From an uncultured Microscilla sp. (GTDB lineage: Bacteria; Bacteroidota; Bacteroidia; Cytophagales; Microscillaceae), in NCBI RefSeq assembly GCF_947493425.1, contig NZ_CANLRP010000054.1, positions 1-45,431 of the forward strand: a stretch of DNA of 45,431 bases. Direction: 5' to 3'. The position numbers were made by a program, and so were the translations under genes. Of this stretch, positions 17,637-25,515 are shown piece after piece; the stretch's first letter is position 1, and the number at the start of each line of letters is the position of its first letter. The notes below the pieces were generated by a model. It was not told the DNA's origin. It ran no database searches and saw only the letters and a program-made list of their open reading frames with translations.

Positions 17637-17654
17637 TAGGCTATTTTTGTAGTT

Positions 17655-20600
17655 TTACTTAGAAGAATCATCTGTTTTTTTGGGCGGCATAAGCGGCGAG
17701 TTGTTTTTAATTTTTTTCGCCTTTTTTGTGTGTTTTTTCTTCTCTTTCCCAGGCTTTTTTCCGGGCTTTTTCTTCTTGCCAAACCTCAACAAGTCCCTCA
17801 GGCTCGAAAAACTTTCGGTATACAACATGCTAAAACCTGCCGTGGTGTTCGAGGCATTGCTCAGGTTGATATTACCCAAAGGGCTTTGGTTATTCTTATT
17901 GTACATTTTTGCTCTAAAGCGTCCGTCATCACTTAGCATATATTCTATAGTCCATTCTCCTACCACGCTTGCCACATCGGTTTGGTTTTGAGTATTGGTA
18001 AACCCACCTGCCCTGCTAATGCGCAACCTGCCATCAAGCAAACTATAAGACACATTGAGTTGGGCAGCATCCAGGGCACTGGGGTCCAGGTCAAGCGTTA
18101 GCTCCAGGTTTTTGTCTACCTGAGAAACCCAGTTACTCAATTGGTTTGACAACAGCTCGGTAAGGCTACTGCCAGTGGCGGCTCCCAATCCAGTAAACCC
18201 AGTAACTCTGGGCGCAAGCCTTTGCAGCACCAATACACTAAATACCTGACGATTGAGTTGCTGTTCGTCGAGCCTAATGATAGACCTTAAGTCTCTAATG
18301 GCATCTTGTAACACTACATTGGGGGTCTTTTGAGCCTCGCTTAAGTCAATGTCCAGCTTAATTTCAGGACTCATAAGTTTGCCTCTTAGGTTAAGCAATA
18401 CATTGACCGGGTAACGCCTTCTGTATTCAGGGTTTTGTGGGTCGGTCACTTGGTCTAAATTAATAAGCGGCATCAACGACACCTGCCGCTGATAACCCGC
18501 ACTTATGTTGATATTGCTATCGTATAAATCGCCATTAAATACTACCCGGCTTCCCGCATTAATGTTAAACCCTTTATTGATCAGGTTGAGTAAGGTAAAA
18601 TTGTAAGTTCCCTTAGAAATGATGTAGTCGCCAAAAATACTAAAATCCCCCTCTTCGTCCATCTCCAGGTTTATTTTACCATTGCCAGTTGCCCTGATCA
18701 GATCGCCCGCCTGGGCATCAAAAATAATCTCAAACTGAGCGTTGTCGTTCAAGTCCAGGTTAAAGTCCATTTTAAAACCCGTAAGGTCTACCTTTTTTAC
18801 CACAGAAGATAGTTTTTTCTGCAAAGTATCGCTGAAGTTTACAAATTCGATATAACTCTTCTTTGATACCTCTGTGTAGCCATCCAACGGCATATAAATC
18901 TTGGTGCCCTTATCGCTGGTAGCATTTACCTTGAGTTCTACCATGTTATCGATGTAACCCGTTACTCTTAAGTTGCCCGATGCGTAGGCTTCGCCATAAA
19001 ATACCTCGTTTGGAACAGCAGGTTTGTTGATCACCTTTAGGTTACTAAACGTTCCCTCGATGGCCATCAGAAAATTACTAAAGTAGTCGTGGTAAATCCC
19101 TCCACCTACCTTTAACACACGTTGCTTTGACTCTGCCTGGTAGCTATCCCAGTTGTCGTACAATGTCAATCTTTTGACGCCAATTTCGTTGCGTTTAAAA
19201 AATATTCGGTCAGAAAAATAAAACTTAGACCCCAGGTAATTGATCTTAAATGTGCCGTTGACTACGTCTACGCTGCCCTCCAGCACTGGCTTATCGAGCG
19301 AACCCAAAAGCTTGAGGCGCCCATTGGCAGAGCCATCTAAATTGCTCAGGTAAGGCTTGGCAAAAGGCGATAAAATCTGTAAATTCATTCCCTGTAGCTT
19401 TGCCAATACATCAAAACGCCGATCTAATGGGGCAAACGGATCATAGGTGCCATATACGCTCAACATAGGCTGCATACTTCGTCGGTACACGTCAAAGTCA
19501 ATGGCTGCTTTTTTGAGCGAGTCGTTCCAGTTGAGCTTATTTATCATCAAGTCGCCAATGAGCACACTGTCCAGCATCATATTATAAATATAAGCCTCAC
19601 CCACCACCTGTGGCTTTTGATAGGCGTGGTGCACTTTGAACGAGCTTCTGACCAAACCACTGGCGTTTACTCCAAACAAGTGGGCAAATGCCCCTATTCT
19701 TATATTGTTAACATCGAGCCGCAACGTATCCTGATCGTTATAACCCATCTTGCCATCTAACAAAATAGTGGCTCGTTTCTCGCCTCTTTTGATCAACAAA
19801 TGGTCTACCACTACCGATGAGTCCCTAATCGTAATCAGGTGAGAGTTAAGTACTGTCCAGCGATGGTTAAAAATGTCCATATAAGAATCTTTGAAAGCAA
19901 TGTCGGTACGTTTGGAGGTGATTTTGATACCTCCGGCAAGCTTCAAAAAATTTCGAATAGAATCTTCCAGCTGAGGGGTTTGTGCTACATTGACCGAAAA
20001 GTTGATACTGTCGCGCTGCCAACGGGTAGTAATAAGTAAACTATCAGTAGTAAAGCCCCCAAAATTTTGCTTGTTTGATTTAATGTAAAACTCAACGTCT
20101 ACACTGGCACTGTCTATTTTACGACGCGACGACAAGTCTAAACCAGTATCGAACAATTGATTGTCAAGGTAACTTATTTGAGGAATATCATTGGTACTGT
20201 GAATGGTGGCAATCATAGAAGCAGAGTCTTGCACCAGGTACCCTTCAAAGTTAACATCGGGCGAAACAGACGCATTTACGTCTAAAAAGTTCAACACAGG
20301 GTTGATGTTTTTGAAGGTAAAACTATAAGCCAGGTTAAATTTTGGGCTGGGTTTTTTCTTTTTTTCTTCGTAATAATCTTTGATTTCTTCAGGGTTGTTG
20401 CGCAGGCTCATCTGGTACTCGTGACGAAGCTCAGGAATATTGGCAGCAAGCTGAGAAAACAAAAAATCACCTTCAAAGTGTGCTTTCAAAAATTCTGAAT
20501 TAAAATCGACAGCACGATGATAGGCTCCAGTGCGGTCTTTTTTCTCAAAAGAACTGAACAAAAACTCTTTTTCAGGAGCCATCGTCTTGTCTTTGTATTG

Positions 20601-22427
20601 GAAGTAGGCTTTCCTCAGTTCTACAGTACCTACCAGACTGTCCAGGCTTAAGCCATAAATATCCATCAATAGGTTGCCCTGAATACGGGCAGGATAGGGA
20701 GATAAACCAATTGCCTGAAAGTCAACGTTTTTTATGGTAGACTCAAGGTCAAATTTCCCTTGGGGCAAACGTTTGATCGTCGAGTCTTTGTAGGCAAAGT
20801 TAATCTCGCCCTTCATTTCTAAATTGAAGTTGGGATCAAGCGATAAAAAATATCCTTTGAACCGCTTTTTACCCAGTTCACCATTGATCTCTATGTTGCG
20901 GTAATCATAGCCATTCACCCCTATTTTTTCTATAGCAGCATTAAGCGAAAACACCGCGCTCTTGGTAGAAAATCCCACCCCGTTGATGGTGCCCTTTAGG
21001 TTTACACTTTGTAGTAAGCCAGGGCGATTGAGCAATTTGCCCAAATCGAGTTCCTGGGTAGCCACCTTGCCCTGATAAGCCGACAAAGCTTCGTTGGCGC
21101 GTAACTGAAACCGGGCATCGGTAATAATGGTTCCCAGGTCGGTGCGTACCTTGCCTGTGGCTACAAAGTCGTTCATGGTGCCCACAAAGGAGCCTTGATA
21201 TTGCATATTGCCAAACTTCTGCAAAATAGTATCAGTGGAGGGACTGTTTACATAACGACTGATATCGCTTGCCAACAAATTAGAATTGTCAAAGTCAAGA
21301 TTCATCTGGGTAGAGTCCAGATTGGGCAAACCACTAAAGGCAAACTTACCTGCAATAAAACTATTTTTACCAAAACGTAGCCTTACCTTGTCTCCTTTAA
21401 AATCATTGACCTTGCCCGCTACCTTGCCCCATACCTTGGTGGCATCGTGCCAACCCCTAAAGTACTCGTCAAACCTTGCCAGATCTTCGTTATGAATAAT
21501 GGTTTCTTTAAAACGTCCGCTAAAATCTACCATCGTGTTGAAGTCGCCCATGTGACTCAAGCGTTCGAACCTAAAAATCACCTCATCACGCAAAATAGAC
21601 TTGCCCACACTACAATACAGGTTTCGAAACTCCATGCCCCGGTCAAACACCCGGAAGAAAGTCTGCAGACGATGTACCGGAAATTCATTGCCCAGCTCTT
21701 TGCCCGTAAGTCGTTCTATTTGTAATTGGGTAGTATCTGCCACGTTCAAAAAACGGGAGGCTTTTAGATTGATGTTGTCAATGCTAAAGTGATTGTAGTC
21801 AAACAAACGATGGTCTATCAGGGCTTCGGTGCGGTTGTCATCGTAGCCAAAATAGTTGTTTTTGAGAATAATTTTTTTGATGATAAATTTTTGGGAAACC
21901 GTCTTGGTTTTTTTTGCTTTGGGCGACGAAAGTAATTGCCCCAATGTGTCGGTAAATGCTACAATATTGAGCTGTTCAGAGCCTGCATCTATAGCCAGGT
22001 TTACGCTTGCCTGATCTACCTCTACTCTATCAAGCACAATTTTATTGTTGGCAAATATAGTTCGATAGCTAAAATCAACCACTATGTGTTGGGCAAAAAT
22101 CATTTGCTTTTTTTGCAAATCCCGGATACTGACCTGCCGAAGAGTGGCTTTAGAACCGAGCCAATCTATGTCTAAGTGCTCCAATTCCATCTCAAACCCG
22201 CTTTTGCTGGTCAGGTAGCGCATTATTTCTTGGGTAAGCACGGTTTGAGTAAATGAAAAATAAAGGGCAAAAACAGCCAACACAGTAAACCCCACAACAC
22301 TTATCAAAAAAAACTTTATTATTCTAATCGTGATTTTTTTAATAACTTGCCGGGCATTACGCATTACTTTGCGCCACGGTTTTGGTGCGTTTGATGTAAC
22401 ACTATTTTCTGCCAAAGTTTTTTGCAT
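17655..22427 (-). CDS. TamB-family (DUF490) translocation/assembly or lipid-transport protein
   Basis: The product is 1590 residues. A cytoplasmic N-terminus (about 35 residues, basic) leads into one membrane anchor (about 35-60, FFLISVVGFTVLAVFALYF). The rest is a very long beta-helical periplasmic region with AsmA-like N-terminal features (LDIDWLGSKATLRQVSI). The C-terminal 400 residues are the TamB domain: GSVDVVNGTFKINYLG, LDLNDNAQFEIIFD, GDYIISKGTYNF, VNVLLNLRGKLMSPEIKLDI, and LTELLSNQLSNWVSQVDKNLELTLDLDP. It ends in a lysine-rich tail (KKKPGKKPGKEKKKHTKK). No TamA/BamA-like partner is in the window. Bacteroidetes often keep TamB beside tsaD, as here, divergently with 30 bp between starts. 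Members bridge the inner and outer membranes and move lipids or help insert outer-membrane proteins. Confidence 0.93.
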   Translation of the reverse strand: MQKTLAENSVTSNAPKPWRKVMRNARQVIKKITIRIIKFFLISVVGFTVLAVFALYFSFTQTVLTQEIMRYLTSKSGFEMELEHLDIDWLGSKATLRQVSIRDLQKKQMIFAQHIVVDFSYRTIFANNKIVLDRVEVDQASVNLAIDAGSEQLNIVAFTDTLGQLLSSPKAKKTKTVSQKFIIKKIILKNNYFGYDDNRTEALIDHRLFDYNHFSIDNINLKASRFLNVADTTQLQIERLTGKELGNEFPVHRLQTFFRVFDRGMEFRNLYCSVGKSILRDEVIFRFERLSHMGDFNTMVDFSGRFKETIIHNEDLARFDEYFRGWHDATKVWGKVAGKVNDFKGDKVRLRFGKNSFIAGKFAFSGLPNLDSTQMNLDFDNSNLLASDISRYVNSPSTDTILQKFGNMQYQGSFVGTMNDFVATGKVRTDLGTIITDARFQLRANEALSAYQGKVATQELDLGKLLNRPGLLQSVNLKGTINGVGFSTKSAVFSLNAAIEKIGVNGYDYRNIEINGELGKKRFKGYFLSLDPNFNLEMKGEINFAYKDSTIKRLPQGKFDLESTIKNVDFQAIGLSPYPARIQGNLLMDIYGLSLDSLVGTVELRKAYFQYKDKTMAPEKEFLFSSFEKKDRTGAYHRAVDFNSEFLKAHFEGDFLFSQLAANIPELRHEYQMSLRNNPEEIKDYYEEKKKKPSPKFNLAYSFTFKNINPVLNFLDVNASVSPDVNFEGYLVQDSASMIATIHSTNDIPQISYLDNQLFDTGLDLSSRRKIDSASVDVEFYIKSNKQNFGGFTTDSLLITTRWQRDSINFSVNVAQTPQLEDSIRNFLKLAGGIKITSKRTDIAFKDSYMDIFNHRWTVLNSHLITIRDSSVVVDHLLIKRGEKRATILLDGKMGYNDQDTLRLDVNNIRIGAFAHLFGVNASGLVRSSFKVHHAYQKPQVVGEAYIYNMMLDSVLIGDLMINKLNWNDSLKKAAIDFDVYRRSMQPMLSVYGTYDPFAPLDRRFDVLAKLQGMNLQILSPFAKPYLSNLDGSANGRLKLLGSLDKPVLEGSVDVVNGTFKINYLGSKFYFSDRIFFKRNEIGVKRLTLYDNWDSYQAESKQRVLKVGGGIYHDYFSNFLMAIEGTFSNLKVINKPAVPNEVFYGEAYASGNLRVTGYIDNMVELKVNATSDKGTKIYMPLDGYTEVSKKSYIEFVNFSDTLQKKLSSVVKKVDLTGFKMDFNLDLNDNAQFEIIFDAQAGDLIRATGNGKINLEMDEEGDFSIFGDYIISKGTYNFTLLNLINKGFNINAGSRVVFNGDLYDSNINISAGYQRQVSLMPLINLDQVTDPQNPEYRRRYPVNVLLNLRGKLMSPEIKLDIDLSEAQKTPNVVLQDAIRDLRSIIRLDEQQLNRQVFSVLVLQRLAPRVTGFTGLGAATGSSLTELLSNQLSNWVSQVDKNLELTLDLDPSALDAAQLNVSYSLLDGRLRISRAGGFTNTQNQTDVASVVGEWTIEYMLSDDGRFRAKMYNKNNQSPLGNINLSNASNTTAGFSMLYTESFSSLRDLLRFGKKKKPGKKPGKEKKKHTKKAKKIKNNSPLMPPKKTDDSSK

Positions 22428-22457
22428 CTATTTTTTTTAACACCCTAATAGCCTAGG

Positions 22458-23492
22458 ATGAACCCTGATTTTTTAAACTCAAATATTAAGCCCAGTACTA
22501 TACTTGCTATAGAATCGTCTTGCGACGAAACATCTGCCGCTGTAATAAAAGATGGCAAAGTATTATCTAATGTCATTGCCAACCAACAAGTACACGAAGC
22601 TTATGGTGGTGTAGTACCTGAACTTGCCTCGCGAGCACACCAAAAAAACATTGTGCCGGTGATCACCCAAGCCCTTGAGATGGCAAAAGTAAGCAAAAAG
22701 GATTTAAATGCCGTAGCTTTTACAAGAGGCCCTGGTTTATTGGGTGCATTGTTGGTAGGCACCTCGTTTGCCAAGTCGCTTGCCCTGGGGCTGAGCATCC
22801 CTTTGGTAGAGGTAAACCACATGCAAGCCCACGTACTGGCTCACTTTATCGATACGCCCAAACCCAAATTTCCGTTTCTTTGCCTTACTGTAAGTGGTGG
22901 GCACACCCAAATAGTGTTGGTAAGAAATTACCTGGAAATGGAGGTAATAGGTGAAACCTTGGACGACGCGGTTGGCGAAGCTTTTGACAAAACAGCCAAG
23001 CTGCTGGGTTTGTCTTATCCAGGTGGGCCTATCATCGACCGTTATGCTCAAGAGGGCAACCCCCTGGCTTTTCCTTTTCCTGAGGTAAATATGCCCAAAC
23101 TCAACTACTCGTTTAGTGGTATAAAAACCAACATTCTGTATTTTTTGCGCGATAAAGTAAAAGAAGACGCACAGTTTATCGAAAAAAACATGGCCGATAT
23201 TTGCGCCAGTATCCAATATACTTTGATTCGCATTTTGTTGCATAAGGTAAAAAAAGCTGCCAAAGAAACTGGCATTAAAGAAATAGCCATTGCCGGGGGG
23301 GTTTCGGCCAATGCCGGATTGCGCCAGGCGCTGACAGACCTGGCTGTCAAACAACAGTGGCAAGTGTACTTTCCTGCGTTTGAGTATTGTACCGATAATG
23401 CGGCTATGATTGCCATTGCGGGCTATTACAAATACCAACAAGGAGAGTTTACCAACCAAAAGGTAAGTGCTATGCCCCGAATGAAATTCTAA
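22458..23492 (+). CDS. tsaD: tRNA N6-adenosine threonylcarbamoyltransferase
   Basis: The product is 344 residues, full length. It transfers threonylcarbamoyl from TsaC-made TC-AMP to A37 of ANN-decoding tRNAs, working with TsaB and TsaE. Motifs: ILAIESSCDETSAAV at the N-terminus, GGVVPELASRAH, the metal ligands HMQAH (H121, H125), SGGHT (146-150), DDAVGEAFDKTAKLLGL, YPGGP, and FEYCTDNAAMIA near the end. All family landmarks are present. It is read divergently from the TamB gene, so the two promoters share a very short spacer. TsaB and TsaE are not in the window. Confidence 0.98.
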   Translation: MNPDFLNSNIKPSTILAIESSCDETSAAVIKDGKVLSNVIANQQVHEAYGGVVPELASRAHQKNIVPVITQALEMAKVSKKDLNAVAFTRGPGLLGALLVGTSFAKSLALGLSIPLVEVNHMQAHVLAHFIDTPKPKFPFLCLTVSGGHTQIVLVRNYLEMEVIGETLDDAVGEAFDKTAKLLGLSYPGGPIIDRYAQEGNPLAFPFPEVNMPKLNYSFSGIKTNILYFLRDKVKEDAQFIEKNMADICASIQYTLIRILLHKVKKAAKETGIKEIAIAGGVSANAGLRQALTDLAVKQQWQVYFPAFEYCTDNAAMIAIAGYYKYQQGEFTNQKVSAMPRMKF

Positions 23493-23548
23493 TAAAAAGC
23501 CACATTTCCCCCTATCAATAGTGGTTTTTCAAGCATTTAGAAACATCC

Positions 23549-23577
23549 AACCAGTCAAACGTAATGTTTGACTGGTT
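23549..23577 (+). terminator. stem-loop after tsaD, likely terminator
   Basis: A perfect 12-bp stem (AACCAGTCAAAC / GTTTGACTGGTT) with a 5-base loop lies 57 bp after the tsaD stop. The T-run is weak (TACTTACAC), so it could instead protect the mRNA end. Confidence 0.65.
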
Positions 23578-24029
23578 TACTTACACATCAACTTTTTGTT
23601 TCAATTACTCTTACCTATTCATTGGTAGAATGACTACCTTTTACCAAGCTGTAACTTGTTGGCATAGAATAGTGTTTTTGTGTAATTCTATTTTACACCT
23701 TATTTTTGTAAGGTTTTGATTGTATGTTTGTTATATCTATCCAATAAATCCCACGCTCTTGAATGTATCATTTTTATTTAATCGGCTTTTTATGATACCC
23801 AACACTTTTTTTCTTATATCCATCAATAAAAAACTTGTTTTTTAGACAAACCTTACCTAAGATGGTTTTTTAGACAAATAGATGCAAGCCTTACCTGTGA
23901 TTATCCAACTAATTCTAGGATTTTATCTATAAAGGTATAAAATTTGCCTCTGAGTATTATTGTACGATGTTTTTTTCTATGCCAAACACCCAACGTATAG
24001 GCTTACAGATGTTAAAATTTTGATAAATT
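23578..24029. other. gap of about 450 bp without a gene
   Basis: It is very AT-rich. The 14-base string GTTTTTTAGACAAA occurs twice within 40 bp (around 23836-23880), each followed or flanked by CCTTACCT, a short tandem-like duplication. Nothing else stands out. The plus-strand frame starting at 23960 ends inside the next gene and looks spurious. Confidence 0.4.
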
Positions 24030-24581
24030 ATGGCGCAGTATATAGCATTTTCCCCAAAGGTAGAAGTGTCTACCAATCTCATTTCCTCCATCATAGCAGC
24101 AATTCCTCAGCAAGAGCAAAAAGTAAGAAATATTTTCGCCCGCAATGGCATCAAAAACATACAAACCAGTGATTGGTTTGCCCAGCAAAAGTTTTTAAAC
24201 AGTTATAAAGAAGTAGCCCAAAACTTAGGCCCTCACCTCTTGTTTGAGATGGGCAAGGCAATGTTTGAGTCGTTGAGTTTTCCCGAAGAAATAAGAACCC
24301 TGGAAGCAGCACTCAACCACCTTGATATAGTATTACAGCAGAGTCATCGCGAAGGACAAAGTGGGTACTACCGCTTGTTGAGCTTTGACCGACGTAAGAA
24401 AGAGGCCAGGGTAGAATGCAAAAATCCTTATCCCTGTTACCTCGACCGGGGCATTCTTACCGGACTAAGCCGTGGTTTTAAACCGAGCGATGCTTCGCTG
24501 ATCAATGTACAACTAGACAGCAACTTGCCACATCGTTTGATTGGTGCCGAGTCGAGCATTTACAGTATTTTGTGGGTATAA
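24030..24581 (+). CDS. unknown protein with a possible V4R/HNOB-like C-terminal half
   Basis: The product is 183 residues, soluble, with no signal. The first 100 residues are helical. The C-terminal part has KKEARVECKNPYPCYLDRGILTGLSRGF, where the 'NPY-C--D-GIL-G-' pattern resembles the turn seen in V4R (4-vinyl reductase) and haem-NO-binding-like small-molecule sensor domains. The two cysteines around NPYP could bind metal or a small molecule. The likeness is by eye and partial. It lies upstream of the GIY-YIG gene, but a strong terminator separates them. Confidence 0.6.
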   Translation: MAQYIAFSPKVEVSTNLISSIIAAIPQQEQKVRNIFARNGIKNIQTSDWFAQQKFLNSYKEVAQNLGPHLLFEMGKAMFESLSFPEEIRTLEAALNHLDIVLQQSHREGQSGYYRLLSFDRRKKEARVECKNPYPCYLDRGILTGLSRGFKPSDASLINVQLDSNLPHRLIGAESSIYSILWV

Positions 24582-24617
24582 TAGCACCGTATGCTTTCTG
24601 CCATTATTTGAAGAGAT

Positions 24618-24656
24618 AAAAAACGTTGAGTATTGTCGAAATGCTCAACGTTTTTT
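24618..24656. terminator. strong bidirectional Rho-independent terminator
   Basis: A 17-bp stem with one G-U type mismatch (AAAAAACGTTGAGTATT / AATGCTCAACGTTTTTT) encloses a 5-base loop. The A-run on the left and T-run on the right make it effective in both directions. Confidence 0.88.
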
Positions 24657-24670
24657 TGTGCCCAAATAAA

Positions 24671-24693
24671 ACTTGGACTTTCTCTGTGTCCTC
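24671..24693 (+). repeat. repeat unit R5, upstream of the GIY-YIG gene
   Basis: ACTTGGACTTTCTCTGTGTCC plus TC differs by one base from the unit at 25101-25123 directly after the GIY-YIG gene. The gene is therefore bracketed by direct copies about 430 bp apart. Confidence 0.7.
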
Positions 24694-24783
24694 TGCCAAA
24701 GACTAAAACTGCCTCAGTTAGCCTTGAGTTTATACCCTCAATCTCGACACTTATTTTGAACATGTTCCTAAGCACAAGAAAAA

Positions 24784-25089
24784 ATGCAGCAACATAACTA
24801 TTTTATATACATCATCACCAACGCCCAAAGACAAACCATTTACACAGGTATCACCAACGATTTGGAAAGGCGACTGGATGAACATTACCGCAACCGAGGA
24901 AAAAAAGGAAGTTTTGCAGGGGAGAACAGTTGCCATTATTTAGTATACTGGGAACGATTTCAATACGTAAACCACGCCATTGACCGCGAAAAGCAAATCA
25001 AGGGATGGAGACGCTCCAAGAAACTAGCCTTGATTGAATCATTAAACCCTCAATGGCTCTTCCTCAACGACGAAATAGTTGATGAGTAG
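24784..25089 (+). CDS. GIY-YIG superfamily endonuclease, small stand-alone type
   Basis: The product is 101 residues, the usual size for the UvrC-like/YhbQ-type single-domain members. NYFIYIITNAQRQTIYTGIT is the GIY-YIG signature, NDLERRLDEH follows, and AIDREKQIKGW supplies the catalytic glutamate helix (E69). All core residues are present, so the nuclease should be active. It nicks or cuts DNA. Some relatives act as homing-like nucleases, others in repair, and the role here is not known. Flanking direct repeats (24671, 25101, 25253) are the notable context. Confidence 0.92.
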   Translation: MQQHNYFIYIITNAQRQTIYTGITNDLERRLDEHYRNRGKKGSFAGENSCHYLVYWERFQYVNHAIDREKQIKGWRRSKKLALIESLNPQWLFLNDEIVDE

Positions 25090-25102
25090 AAGAACAAAAC
25101 AC

Positions 25103-25320
25103 TTGGGCTTTCTCTGTGTCCTCCCGACGAATGGAGGGAGCACCTAAACCACCAGAAGTAAGAAAAAAACTTGGACTTTTGCCAAAGTAGCTGTTTTATA
25201 CAAAGAAGTAAACAGAAAACAGGTTCCTCCATTCGTCGGAACGACAAGAAAAATTTGGGCTTTCTCTGTGTCCTCCCGACGAATGGAGGGAGCACCTAAA
25301 CCACCAGAAGTAAGAAAAAA
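25103..25320 (+). repeat. two identical 66-bp copies of repeat R5 with inverted part-copy between
   Basis: 25103-25168 and 25255-25320 are identical over 66 bases (start TTGGGCTTTCTCTGTGTCC, end GAAGTAAGAAAAAA). Between them, CCTCCATTCGTCGG at about 25226 is the inverted form of the CCGACGAATGGAGG inside each copy, so each can fold with it. A further partial element (CTTGGACTTTTGCCAAAG, about 25170) resembles the upstream unit at 24671. The whole 25090-25515 gap is made of such pieces plus the R1 copy. Confidence 0.9.
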
Positions 25321-25392
25321 GCTTGAGCTTTTAACCTGTATTCCTGACAAACTCAAACAACAAAGACAGGTTTACCTTTACTATAGCTTGCG

Positions 25393-25429
25393 ACTTGTCG
25401 CACCGATATGCATCGGTATCCAAGGACTT
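25393..25429 (-). repeat. 37-bp dispersed repeat (family R1), copy 2
   Basis: This is the reverse complement of 1247-1283 apart from two or three bases. It contains ACCGAT ATGC ATCGGT. It follows the R5 array and precedes the 3' end of the first SpoIIE gene. Confidence 0.7.
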
Positions 25430-25515
25430 GAAGCTTGCCCCTGTCGGGGTTATGGACTATTGTTACACAAAAGGTATTCGTAAAAGATATAAAAAGCTTC
25501 CTGCAAATACTGCTG

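Noticed and set aside
22737..23459. 240-codon minus-strand frame opposite tsaD
   Set aside because: Antisense to a highly conserved gene; composition is not protein-like.
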